Below, in pieces: positions 8,000-16,008 of a stretch of 64,000 nucleotides of DNA. The notes beneath the pieces are model-generated. The model ran no database searches. It worked only from the letters and a program-made list of their open reading frames with translations, and was not told the DNA's origin. The DNA comes from Hydrogenophaga taeniospiralis. GTDB lineage: Bacteria > Pseudomonadota > Gammaproteobacteria > Burkholderiales > Burkholderiaceae_C. The first letter of the stretch is position 1; every line of letters starts with the position of its first letter. Both the position numbers and the translations under genes were made by a program. Where the stretch lies: NCBI RefSeq assembly GCF_020510445.1, contig NZ_JAHBAG010000001.1, positions 1,960,501-2,024,500 on the forward strand. Direction: 5' to 3'.

Positions 8000-9181
8000 A
8001 TGCAACCGCTTCACGGCATCACCGTTGTCACGCTTGAACACGCCATTGCGGCGCCGTTCGCCACCCGCCAGCTCGCCGACCTGGGTGCGCGCGTCATCAA
8101 GATCGAGCGCCCCGGTGTGGGCGATTTCGCGCGCGGCTACGACACCCGCGTTCGGGGCATCGCCTCGCACTTCGTCTGGACCAACCGCAGCAAGGAGAGC
8201 CTGACGCTGGACGTCAAGCACCCCGAGGCGCAGGCGATTCTCAAACGGATCATTGAAGAAGAAGCCGACGTGGTGGTGCAGAACCTGGCACCCGGCGCCG
8301 CAGCGCGCCTGGGTCTGTCGTACGGGGTCCTGAGTGCCGCCAAGCCCGGCATCATCGTCTGCGACATCTCGGGCTATGGCGACAGCGGCCCCTACCGCGA
8401 CAAGAAGGCCTACGACCTGCTGATCCAGAGCGAGGCCGGGTTCGTGTCGGTCACCGGGACCGAGGACACGCCGTCCAAGGCCGGGCCTTCCATCGCCGAC
8501 ATTGCCGCCGGCATGTACGCGTACACCAACATCCTGGCCGCGCTGCTGCACCGCCAACGGACCGGTGAGGGCCAGCACATCGACATCTCGATGCTGGAGG
8601 CCCTGACCGAATGGATGGGCTACCCGCTGTACTACAGCATCGATGGCGCGGCGCCCCCGAAGCGCACCGGCGCCAGCCACGCCACCATCTACCCGTACGG
8701 CCCGTTCCCCGCCGGGGATGGCAAGACCGTGATGCTGGGCTTGCAGAACGAGCGCGAGTGGAAAGCCTTCTGCGAGCAGGTGCTGTTGCAGCCCGCGCTG
8801 GCCGTTGACGAGCGCTTCGCGAGCAATCCGCTGCGCGTGGCCGCGCGTGCATCGCTCGACGAGATCATCGTGAACGCCTTTGCCGGGCTCAGCGCCGCCG
8901 AGGTGGTGCAGCGTCTGGAAACGGCACAGATCGCCAACGCCCGGGTGAACACCATGGCCGAGGTCTGGGCGCACCCGCAGTTGCAGGCACGCCAGCGCTG
9001 GACCCAGGTGGACACCTCGGTGGGGACGGTCCCGGCCCTGCTGCCGCCGGGCTCCTGGAGCCGGGGTGCGCCGCGCATGGATGCCGTGCCCGCCCTCGGG
9101 CAGCACACCGACCGCATCTTGGGTGGTCTGGGGTACGGCGCCGAGCGGGTGCAGACCCTGCGCGCCGAGGGGGCGGTGTGA
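8000..9181 (+). CDS. Class III (CaiB/BaiF) CoA-transferase, likely itaconate/dicarboxylate CoA-transferase
   Basis: 393 aa, SD AAGGA before the ATG, 10 bases after the hydratase stop. The N-terminus is typical of family III CoA-transferases (PLHGITVVTLEHAIAAPFAT, then DLGARVIKIERPGVGDFAR), with FVWTNRSKESLTLDVKHPE and the SGYGDSGPYRDKKAYDLLIQ region carrying the expected catalytic Asp (YDLLIQ). These enzymes move CoA from an acyl-CoA such as succinyl-CoA to a free acid. In this operon the product would feed the hydratase; itaconate is the preferred guess, with mesaconate or citramalate as alternatives. The stop overlaps the next start in the sequence GTGA, indicating translational coupling. 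Confidence 0.88.
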   Translation: MQPLHGITVVTLEHAIAAPFATRQLADLGARVIKIERPGVGDFARGYDTRVRGIASHFVWTNRSKESLTLDVKHPEAQAILKRIIEEEADVVVQNLAPGAAARLGLSYGVLSAAKPGIIVCDISGYGDSGPYRDKKAYDLLIQSEAGFVSVTGTEDTPSKAGPSIADIAAGMYAYTNILAALLHRQRTGEGQHIDISMLEALTEWMGYPLYYSIDGAAPPKRTGASHATIYPYGPFPAGDGKTVMLGLQNEREWKAFCEQVLLQPALAVDERFASNPLRVAARASLDEIIVNAFAGLSAAEVVQRLETAQIANARVNTMAEVWAHPQLQARQRWTQVDTSVGTVPALLPPGSWSRGAPRMDAVPALGQHTDRILGGLGYGAERVQTLRAEGAV

Positions 9182-9999
9182 TCCCGACCACCTACCTGTT
9201 CGTTCCAGGCAACCGGCCCGAGCGTTTTGCGAAGGCGCTGGCCAGTGGTGCGGACCGTGTCATCCTCGATCTGGAGGACGCGGTGTCGCCCGCCGACAAG
9301 CCTCAGGCCCGCCATGCCATCGGTGCCTGGCTCGACGCGCTGGGCAGTGCCGCGTGCGCCACCGTCCTCGTGCGCCTCAACGATGCCCGCAGCCCGTGGC
9401 ACGCCGACGATCTGCAATGGCTGCCTGCCCAGCCCATTGGCGAGGTGATGCTGTCCAAATGCGAGTCAGCGGCCCAGGTCGCCGCCGTTCATGCGCGGAT
9501 GGCACCCGATGCCCGGGTGTTGCCACTGATCGAAACCGTGCGCGGTGTGATGGCCCTGAACGACATCGCTCGTGCCGCCCACGTGTCGCGCCTGGCTTTC
9601 GGCGCTATCGACTACTTGCTGGACCTCGACCTGCCCGGTCCCGGCTTCGCGCTCGATGCGGCCGCCACCGCCATCGCCATGGCCTCGCGTGCCGCCGAGC
9701 TGCCGCCGCCGGTGGCTGGGGTCACCCCCGAACTGGCCACCGAGCGCGTGAATGCCGACTTCCTGCACGCCCGCGCCCTGGGGTTTGCCGCCAAGCTTTG
9801 CATCCACCCCACGCAAGTGCGCGTGGTGCGCGCAGCCATGCGGCCCGATGCGCAGACGCTGGCATGGGCATCGCGCGTGAACAGTGCCTGGCAGGCCGCG
9901 GGTGACCTGGGGGCGATCCAGGTCGACGGCCGCATGGTCGATAAGCCTGTGGCGCTGCGCGCGCAACGCATCCTGGCCCTGGCAAGCCTGACCACCTGA
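9178..9999 (+). CDS. HpcH/HpaI-CitE family lyase, likely citramalyl-CoA lyase
   Basis: 273 aa with a GTG start overlapping the preceding stop. It shows the CitE-like TIM-barrel motifs: TYLFVPGNRPERFAKAL (CoA/phosphate binding), RVILDLEDAVSP with the metal-binding acidic residues, a strand ending in VLVRLN with the conserved Arg, LIETVRGVMAL with the second metal ligand Glu, and AFGAIDYLLDLDL. Free-standing CitE homologues cleave malyl-, citramalyl- or related CoA esters. After an itaconyl-CoA hydratase, cleavage of citramalyl-CoA to pyruvate and acetyl-CoA is the natural last step. Confidence 0.85.
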   Translation: MIPTTYLFVPGNRPERFAKALASGADRVILDLEDAVSPADKPQARHAIGAWLDALGSAACATVLVRLNDARSPWHADDLQWLPAQPIGEVMLSKCESAAQVAAVHARMAPDARVLPLIETVRGVMALNDIARAAHVSRLAFGAIDYLLDLDLPGPGFALDAAATAIAMASRAAELPPPVAGVTPELATERVNADFLHARALGFAAKLCIHPTQVRVVRAAMRPDAQTLAWASRVNSAWQAAGDLGAIQVDGRMVDKPVALRAQRILALASLTT

Positions 10000-10028
10000 A
10001 CCTCGCGCCCACTTCTCAGAGGATTTCC

Positions 10029-11384
10029 ATGGCAGCCACCATCATCGACTCCCGCATCTTCGGCGACATGTTCAGCGACGCGCGCATGCGCCAGGTATGG
10101 TCGGATGAGAACCGCACCGCCAAATACCTGGACATCGAACGTGCGCTCGCCAAGGTGCAGGGAGAGCTGGGCCTCATTCCTCAGGAGGCCGCAGACGAAA
10201 TCGTCAAGAACTGCGAGCTGTCCATGATCGACTGGGACCAGCTCAAGGCCAAGACCGAGCAGATTGGCTATCCCATCATCGCGGTGGTCAACCAGATCAA
10301 CGCCAACTGTCGCGACCGTCTGGGGGAGTACTGCCACTGGGGTGCGACCACGCAGGACATCACCGACACCGCGGCGGTGCTGCAGATGCGCGAGGGCCTG
10401 GAACTGGTCGAGCAGGACCTCAAGGACATCTCGGATGCGCTGGCCGCGCTGGCGCAGAAGTACCGGGACACACCGGTCATCGGGCGCTCCAACCTGCAGC
10501 AGGCCACCCCGATCACCTTCGGCTACAAGATGGCCAGCATCCTGGCCGGCATGGATCGCCATCGCGAGCGCCTGCAACAGCTCAAGCCCCGTGTGCTCAT
10601 GGGTGAGTTTGGTGGCGCCTCGGGCACGCTCTCGTCGCTGGAAAAGGGAGCGATGGAAACTCAGGCCGCGCTCATGAAAGAACTGGGTTTGGCCCAACCG
10701 CTGATCTCCTGGCACACGGTGCGCGACACCATCGCCGAAGTCGGTGCTTTCCTCGGTCTGGTGGGTGGTTCGCTGGGCAAGATCGCCATGGACGTGAAGC
10801 TGATGATGCAGACCGAGGTGGGGGAGGTGTTCGAGCCCTATGCCCCCGGCCGCGGTTCGTCGAGCACCATGCCGCAAAAGCGCAACCCGATCTCCTGCCT
10901 CTACATCCACGCCAACACCTCGGTGGCACGCCAGCACGTTGCCGCCTTGATGGATGCCATGGTCGCCGACCATGAACGGTCCACCGGCCCGTGGGAAATC
11001 GAATGGGTGTGTTTGCCCGAGATCTTCTGCCTCATGTCGGGCGCGCTGAAGCAGACGAAGTTCGTGTTGCAAGGCCTGGAGGTGGATGCCACCCGCATGC
11101 GCGCCAACATGGACATCACCAACGGGCTGGTCATGTCCGAGGCCGTCATGATGGGTTTGGGCCCGTACCTGGGCCGCGAGTACGCCCACGACCTCGTGTA
11201 CGACCTGTGCCGCCAGGCGCGGGCCGAGAACCGTCCGTTGATCGACATCCTGGAAGCGCACCCGGAGATCAGCCAGTACCTGTCCCGCTCACAGCTCGAA
11301 TCCTTGTGCGACCCGGTGAACCACCTGGGCCAGGCCGGGGTGATGGTGGACCGGGTGTTGGCTGCACATGCAGCCCTCGTCTGA
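10029..11384 (+). CDS. Class II fumarase/aspartase-superfamily enzyme; candidate trans-aconitate decarboxylase (Tad1-like)
   Basis: 451 aa, SD AGAGGA. The superfamily signature GSSSTMPQKRNP (about residues 277-288) marks the flexible loop with the catalytic serine, and TTQDITDTAAVLQMREG is the conserved second region. Length and motifs resemble adenylosuccinate lyase and 3-carboxy-cis,cis-muconate cycloisomerase-like proteins. No protocatechuate or purine gene is nearby. In Ustilago maydis, Tad1 of this same superfamily decarboxylates trans-aconitate to itaconate, next to a PrpF-type aconitate isomerase (Adi1). The same pairing occurs here, followed by itaconate-CoA steps, so a decarboxylase role is proposed. 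A C-N lyase acting on an amino-tricarboxylate is the main alternative. Confidence 0.8.
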   Translation: MAATIIDSRIFGDMFSDARMRQVWSDENRTAKYLDIERALAKVQGELGLIPQEAADEIVKNCELSMIDWDQLKAKTEQIGYPIIAVVNQINANCRDRLGEYCHWGATTQDITDTAAVLQMREGLELVEQDLKDISDALAALAQKYRDTPVIGRSNLQQATPITFGYKMASILAGMDRHRERLQQLKPRVLMGEFGGASGTLSSLEKGAMETQAALMKELGLAQPLISWHTVRDTIAEVGAFLGLVGGSLGKIAMDVKLMMQTEVGEVFEPYAPGRGSSSTMPQKRNPISCLYIHANTSVARQHVAALMDAMVADHERSTGPWEIEWVCLPEIFCLMSGALKQTKFVLQGLEVDATRMRANMDITNGLVMSEAVMMGLGPYLGREYAHDLVYDLCRQARAENRPLIDILEAHPEISQYLSRSQLESLCDPVNHLGQAGVMVDRVLAAHAALV

Positions 11385-11451
11385 AGTCCGCCACGGCGTT
11401 CCTTCCGTATTTCACTTTCCTCAACCTGCATTTCACTGGAGACAAACCAAG

Positions 11452-11676
11452 ATGAAAAAACAAGCGCTTGCCGCGGCCACCCTGTCCGCACTGACCCTGG
11501 GAGGCGTGGCTCATGCCCAGTCGTCCGTGACGCTCTACGGCGTTGCGGACATGGCGCTGGCGAAGGTCACAGGTCAGTCTTTGCGACTGGCTGGCGCGTC
11601 CCCGCTGACCAACGGCAAGGGAAAAGCCGAGACCGATGTCAACTCGACACTGATCGGCATACGCCACAGCTTCTGA
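11452..11676 (+). pseudogene. Internally deleted Gram-negative porin (74-aa remnant)
   Basis: The ATG at 11452 opens a 74-aa frame. Residues 1-22 are a signal peptide ending in GVAHA-QSS, followed by VTLYGVADMALAKVTGQS, the first strand of Burkholderiales trimeric porins. After only about 35 further residues the frame ends in NSTLIGIRHSF, which looks like the last strand with the terminal Phe used for BAM insertion. Family members are about 330-370 aa, so some 270 residues of barrel are absent. The simplest reading is an in-frame internal deletion of a porin that once belonged to the uptake system. A purposeful mini-protein is possible but unlikely. Confidence 0.65.
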
Positions 11677-11700
11677 TCCATCGGCTGTTCCAAGGTTTCA

Positions 11701-11725
11701 GGCCGCTTTCGGGTGGCCCTTTTTC
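11701..11725 (+). terminator. Probable intrinsic terminator after the porin remnant
   Basis: GGCCGC (11701-11706) pairs with GGTGGCC-side bases 11713-11718 (one G-T pair) around a TTTCGG loop and is followed by CTTTTTC. It would separate the upstream operon from the PrpF-Bug gene. Confidence 0.55.
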
Positions 11726-11770
11726 GGTGTGCCACGTTGCGCCAACGTCGTTCCAAAAGTAGAGTGAGCC

Positions 11771-13801
11771 ATGAAGCTGTCCATTCCCTGTGTTCTTATG
11801 CGTGCAGGCACTTCACGTGGCCCTTTCTTCCTGCGCGACTGGCTGCCCGAGGGTGACGAGGCGCGCGACCATGCGCTGATCGGCGCCATTGGTGCGTCGG
11901 ACCCGCTGCAGCTCGACGGTCTGGGCGGCGGCAGCACGCTCAACAGCAAGGTGGCCATCGTGTCGCGCTCCACACGGACCGATTGTGATCTCGACTACCT
12001 GTTCGCCCAGGTGGGGGTGGGGCATCGGTCGGTGGACACCCGGCCCAACTGCGGCAACATGCTCGCGGGCGTGGCCCCGTTTGCGATCGAGCAAGGGCTG
12101 ATCCCTGCGCAGGAGGGCACCACCACCGTGCGCATCCACAACGTCAACACCGGCTCGCAGATCGAGGTGACCGTGTGCACGCCTGGGGGCAAGGTGACCT
12201 ACGAAGGCGATGCCCGCATCGACGGCGTGGCGGGCACCGCAGCGCCCGTGCTGCTGAACTTTCTGGATGCCTGGGGCGCGGTGACCGGACAGCTCTTTCC
12301 CACGGGACAGCGCATCGACATCATCGACGGCCTCGACGTGACCTGCATCGACGCGGCCATGCCGTTGATGATGCTGCGTGCCACCGACTTCGGGCTCACC
12401 GGTCGCGAGCGTCCAGCCGAGCTGGACGCCAATGCTGCGCTGCTGGCGCGCATCGAAGCGCTGCGGTTGCAGGCCGGACAGCGCATGGGTCTGGGCGATG
12501 TATCGGGCAGCGTGGTTCCCAAACCGGTGCTGGTCAGCGCCGGTGACGCACCCAACAGCATCACCTCGCGCTATTTCACGCCACACAAATGCCATGCCTC
12601 ACACGCCGTCACCGGCGCCATTGGTGTGGCGACCGCCTTTGCCTTGCCCGGCACGGTGGCCAGCGGCGTGGCGCGGTCGCCCGGGCGCCATCCGTTGGTG
12701 GTGCTGCATCCCGCCGGACAGATCGATGTGGAGGTGGAAATCGATGGCTCGGGCGACGCCGCCACCGTGCAGAGCGCCGCCCTGGTTCGCACGGCGCGCA
12801 AGATCATGCAGGGCATGTTGCATCTGCCAGGTTATGTGTTTCCGCCCGCGCCGGAAGCGACCGACGCCGTGGCCGGTGTGATGGCACAGCGTCAGTTTCC
12901 GCAGCGCGAGGTGCACGTGATCGTGCCGACCAGTGCAGGCGGTGGCAACGACACCATGGCGCGAACCCTCATGCGCAAGCTCGGCCCCGTGCTCGGGCAG
13001 TCGATGGTGGTGGACAACCGTGCCGGTGCCAATGGCAGCATCGCCTGCGAGTACGTGGCCGCGGCCCAACCCGACGGTCACACGCTGATGTTTGGCTACA
13101 TCGCCACACATGGCATCAACCCGGCGCTGCAAAAGCTGCGCTACGACCCAGTGGCCGACTTCGCGCCCATCGGTCTGATCGGCTATTCGCCCACGCTGCT
13201 CGTGGTCCCGGTCGCGTTGGGGGTGGACAGCGTGGCGGACCTGGTGCGTCTGCTGCGCGAGTCACCCGGGCGTATGAGCTATGCCTCGGCTGGTGAAGGC
13301 ACGGTGCCGCATTTCGCCGCCGAACTGTTCCGCCTGCAGACCGGCTCCCAATTGCAGCGGGTGGACTTTTCCGGCGCCGCACCAGCCATTGCCGACGTGG
13401 CCAATGGCCTGGTGCAGGTGATGTTCCCCAGCTTGTTCACGGCCCAGCCCTATCTGCGCAGCGGGCGTCTGAAGGCGCTGGCGGTTGCCGGCCCGACACG
13501 CCTGCCCGCGCTGCCCGATGTGCCCACGCTGCAGGAAGCCGGTGTGTCGGGTGTCGAGATGACGCAGTGGTATGCCCTGTTTGCGCCGGCCAAGACACCG
13601 CCAGCGGTGGTGCGGCAGCTGAACACCGCGCTCAACGGCGTCTTGAAGGATCCCGAGATCGTGGCGCGCATGGAGGCCGACGGCGCCCGGGTGCAAACCT
13701 CCACACCAGGCCAGCTGCACGACCTGCTGATGGCCGAGGGCGAGCGCTGGCAGGGCGTGGTGCGCCAGGCGGGTCTTCGACCCGACCTCTCGTTCGACTG
13801 A
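11771..13801 (+). CDS. Fusion of PrpF-type aconitate isomerase with a Bug receptor domain
   Basis: 676 aa. Residues 1 to about 372 are a full PrpF/AcnD-accessory isomerase: RAGTSRGPFF at the N-terminus, GGGSTLNSKVA with K60, and PNCGN with C94, the Lys/Cys pair expected for proton abstraction (34 residues apart). PrpF proteins isomerise aconitate-type tricarboxylates. Residues from about 379 to the end are a complete mature Bug domain (VIVPTSAGGGNDTMAR, VVDNRAGANGSI), clearly paralogous to the receptor at 6151-7110. No signal peptide precedes either part, so the Bug domain should be cytoplasmic. The frame is continuous through the junction near 12900. It could be a working sensor or channelling fusion, a deletion product joining prpF to a second bug gene, or an assembly error. 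Confidence 0.88.
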   Translation: MKLSIPCVLMRAGTSRGPFFLRDWLPEGDEARDHALIGAIGASDPLQLDGLGGGSTLNSKVAIVSRSTRTDCDLDYLFAQVGVGHRSVDTRPNCGNMLAGVAPFAIEQGLIPAQEGTTTVRIHNVNTGSQIEVTVCTPGGKVTYEGDARIDGVAGTAAPVLLNFLDAWGAVTGQLFPTGQRIDIIDGLDVTCIDAAMPLMMLRATDFGLTGRERPAELDANAALLARIEALRLQAGQRMGLGDVSGSVVPKPVLVSAGDAPNSITSRYFTPHKCHASHAVTGAIGVATAFALPGTVASGVARSPGRHPLVVLHPAGQIDVEVEIDGSGDAATVQSAALVRTARKIMQGMLHLPGYVFPPAPEATDAVAGVMAQRQFPQREVHVIVPTSAGGGNDTMARTLMRKLGPVLGQSMVVDNRAGANGSIACEYVAAAQPDGHTLMFGYIATHGINPALQKLRYDPVADFAPIGLIGYSPTLLVVPVALGVDSVADLVRLLRESPGRMSYASAGEGTVPHFAAELFRLQTGSQLQRVDFSGAAPAIADVANGLVQVMFPSLFTAQPYLRSGRLKALAVAGPTRLPALPDVPTLQEAGVSGVEMTQWYALFAPAKTPPAVVRQLNTALNGVLKDPEIVARMEADGARVQTSTPGQLHDLLMAEGERWQGVVRQAGLRPDLSFD

Positions 13802-13804
13802 ACC

Positions 13805-14737
13805 TCAGCGTCGCGAAGAAACGAAAATCCCACCCACGATCAGCACGAAGCCGGCCGCGTGGTAGAGCTGTGGCAACTCGCCCAGCAGCGTGGCCGACAT
13901 GAGCCCGGCAAACAACGGGGTGAGGTTGTTGAAGAAGCCGGCGATCGCCGGCCCCACGCGGGCCACGCCGGCGCCCCAGCAGCGGTAGGCCAGCAGCGAA
14001 GGCCCGATGGCCACGTAGGCCAGCGCGGCGGCCAGGGGCCAGCCCCAGGCGATGTGGGTGCTGCCCGCGGCGGCGGGCGGCAGGCTGAGCCATTCGCCGG
14101 TGGTCATGAGGCTGGACCAGCCCAGGCCAAACGCGATCTGCGCCAGCAGGAAGGCCGCCCAGTCGGCCTTGATGTGGGCCGGGTAGCCGCCTTCGGGTGG
14201 CCTCACCAGCAGCCAGCTGTACCAGGCCCAGGTGATGGAGGCGAGCACCATCCAGGCGTCGCCCGGCACGAACTGCACCGCCAGCAGCTGCGCCAGATCG
14301 CCCCGCGCGAGCACCACCGCCACGCCGGCCAGCGACAGCGTTGAGCCCAGCGCGGCACGGCGCGAAATGGGCACGCCATAGAGCAGCCGGCCCAGGATCA
14401 GCATCCAGACCGGGATGCTGGAGGCCACCAGGGTCACGTTCAGCGGGGTCGAGGTCTTGAGCGCCATGTACTGCAGCGCGTTGTACATGCCCACGCCCAG
14501 CAGGCCGAGCAGGGCGAAGCGCTTCTTGTGGGCCCACAGGCCGCTACCGGGCCGCAGCACCCAGCCGGCCAGCGGCAACAGCAGCGCACCAGCGAGCACC
14601 CAGCGCACGAAGTTGAAGGTGATGGGCGGAATGGCGCCCTGCATCATCCGGCCGACCACGGCGTTGCCGGCCCACAGCAGCGGCGGGATCAACAACAGGG
14701 CGATGGTGGACGGCGTGAGGCGGGCGGGTGCGGACAT
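13805..14737 (-). CDS. EamA/DMT-superfamily membrane transporter
   Basis: 310 aa with about ten transmembrane segments in two EamA repeats; the first begins STIALLLIPPLLWAGNAVVGR and the second around residue 160. Its stop codon lies 4 bases past the stop of the convergent PrpF-Bug gene. The ATG at 14737 has no SD; instead TACAGT on the minus strand sits 6 bases upstream. The substrate is unknown; family members commonly export amino acids or other metabolites. It is not closely similar to the EamA protein at 3291-4211 beyond the family fold. Confidence 0.85.
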   Translation of the reverse strand: MSAPARLTPSTIALLLIPPLLWAGNAVVGRMMQGAIPPITFNFVRWVLAGALLLPLAGWVLRPGSGLWAHKKRFALLGLLGVGMYNALQYMALKTSTPLNVTLVASSIPVWMLILGRLLYGVPISRRAALGSTLSLAGVAVVLARGDLAQLLAVQFVPGDAWMVLASITWAWYSWLLVRPPEGGYPAHIKADWAAFLLAQIAFGLGWSSLMTTGEWLSLPPAAAGSTHIAWGWPLAAALAYVAIGPSLLAYRCWGAGVARVGPAIAGFFNNLTPLFAGLMSATLLGELPQLYHAAGFVLIVGGIFVSSRR

Positions 14738-14743
14738 GCCGGC

Positions 14744-14749
14744 ACTGTA
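14744..14749 (-). promoter_or_regulatory. -10-like element directly before the EamA start
   Basis: Read on the minus strand, TACAGT is separated from the ATG by GCCGGC only. With no SD present, a leaderless transcript is likely. Confidence 0.35.
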
Positions 14750-14855
14750 CCCATACGGGCATGCCCTGCGCTGGCGCGGGGCTGACGGCCTGCCTCACTG
14801 GCGACACGGTGGTTTCGTGGCAGCATGTGGGTCGTTCAGAACGAAGGAGATTCCC

Positions 14856-15848
14856 ATGACCCAGACCAGCCGCGCCGTGCGCATCCACGCCAACGGCGGC
14901 CCCGAACAGCTTGTGATCGAAGCGCTGAGCGTGGGTGAACCCGGCCCGGGCGAGGTGCGCATCCGCCACCACGCGATCGGCCTGAACTTCATCGACGTCT
15001 ACCAGCGCAGCGGCCTGTACCCCAACGCCATGCCCCTGTCGCTGGGCATGGAGGGCGCGGGCGTGATCGAGGCGGTGGGCGAAGGCGTGACGCACCTGAA
15101 GGTGGGCGACCGAGCCGCCTACGCCGCCAACCCGCCCGGCAGCTACTGCGACCTGCGCGTGATGCCGGCCATGAACGTGTGCCGGTTGCCCGATGCGATC
15201 GACTTCGAGACCGGCGCGGCCATGATGCTCAAGGGTCTGACCGCGATGTACCTGCTCAAGCGCTGCCCACCGGTGGAAGGGCTGCATCCGGGCGACTTCG
15301 TGCTGTTCCACGCCGCGGCCGGTGGTGTGGGGCTGATCGCCTGCCAGTGGGCCAAGGCCCTGGGCCTGCGCCTCATCGGCACCGCGGGTTCGGACGACAA
15401 ATGCGCGCTGGCCCGGGAGCACGGCGCGGAATTCACCATCAATTACCGCAGCGAGGATTTCGCCGCGCGGGTGAAAGAGATCACCGGCGGCAAGGGCGTG
15501 AAGGTGGTCTACGACTCGGTGGGCAAGGACACCTTCGACAAGTCGCTCGACTGCCTGATGCCGTTTGGGTTGATGGTGAGCTTCGGCAACGCCAGCGGCC
15601 CGGTGGCGCCGTTCGCGCCCGGCATCCTTGGCGCCAAGGGGTCGCTGTACGTGACGCGCCAGACGCTCTTCACCCACATCACCAGCCGCGAGCGCACGCA
15701 GGCCATGGCCGACGAGCTGTTCGCGGTGGTGGCCAGCGGCGCCGTGAAGATCCGCATCGACCAGCGCTTTGCGCTGACCGACGTGCAGGCCGCGCACCGC
15801 AGCCTGGAGGCGCGGCAGACCACGGGCTGCACCATCCTGTTGCCGTAG
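14856..15848 (+). CDS. qor: NADPH:quinone reductase, QOR-type zinc-independent MDR
   Basis: 330 aa from the ATG at 14856, which has AAGGAGA upstream; an open frame extends about 440 bases further but overlaps the divergent transporter gene. The N-terminal GroES-like domain (residues 1-125) contains NFIDVYQRSGLYP and lacks the zinc-binding cysteines of alcohol dehydrogenases. The Rossmann domain has FHAAAGGVGLIACQWAK, an NADPH-type dinucleotide loop. This matches quinone oxidoreductases of the QorA type, cytosolic enzymes that reduce quinones or enones. It stands alone between a divergent transporter gene and a terminator. Confidence 0.9.
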   Translation: MTQTSRAVRIHANGGPEQLVIEALSVGEPGPGEVRIRHHAIGLNFIDVYQRSGLYPNAMPLSLGMEGAGVIEAVGEGVTHLKVGDRAAYAANPPGSYCDLRVMPAMNVCRLPDAIDFETGAAMMLKGLTAMYLLKRCPPVEGLHPGDFVLFHAAAGGVGLIACQWAKALGLRLIGTAGSDDKCALAREHGAEFTINYRSEDFAARVKEITGGKGVKVVYDSVGKDTFDKSLDCLMPFGLMVSFGNASGPVAPFAPGILGAKGSLYVTRQTLFTHITSRERTQAMADELFAVVASGAVKIRIDQRFALTDVQAAHRSLEARQTTGCTILLP

Positions 15849-15930
15849 TCGGGTTCGCCCGGTCGCCGTCAGCCACTCCGGTGGCGGGCCGCCTCGATCT
15901 TGTGAATCCACGCGGTCGTTCGCCCACAAA

Positions 15931-15959
15931 ACAAAGCCCCCAGCAGGTGGGGGCTTTGT
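15931..15959. terminator. Bidirectional terminator between qor and an OM barrel gene
   Basis: ACAAAGCCCCC (15931-15941) and its exact complement (15949-15959) flank AGCAGGT. Read on the minus strand the stem is followed by TTTTG, so it best serves the barrel gene at 16009; it also lies 80 bases after the qor stop. Confidence 0.8.
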
Positions 15960-16008
15960 CGGTGCTTCAAGCCGCCTTGCGGGCGGGCTCAGCGTTGGGC
16001 CGGCGGAC

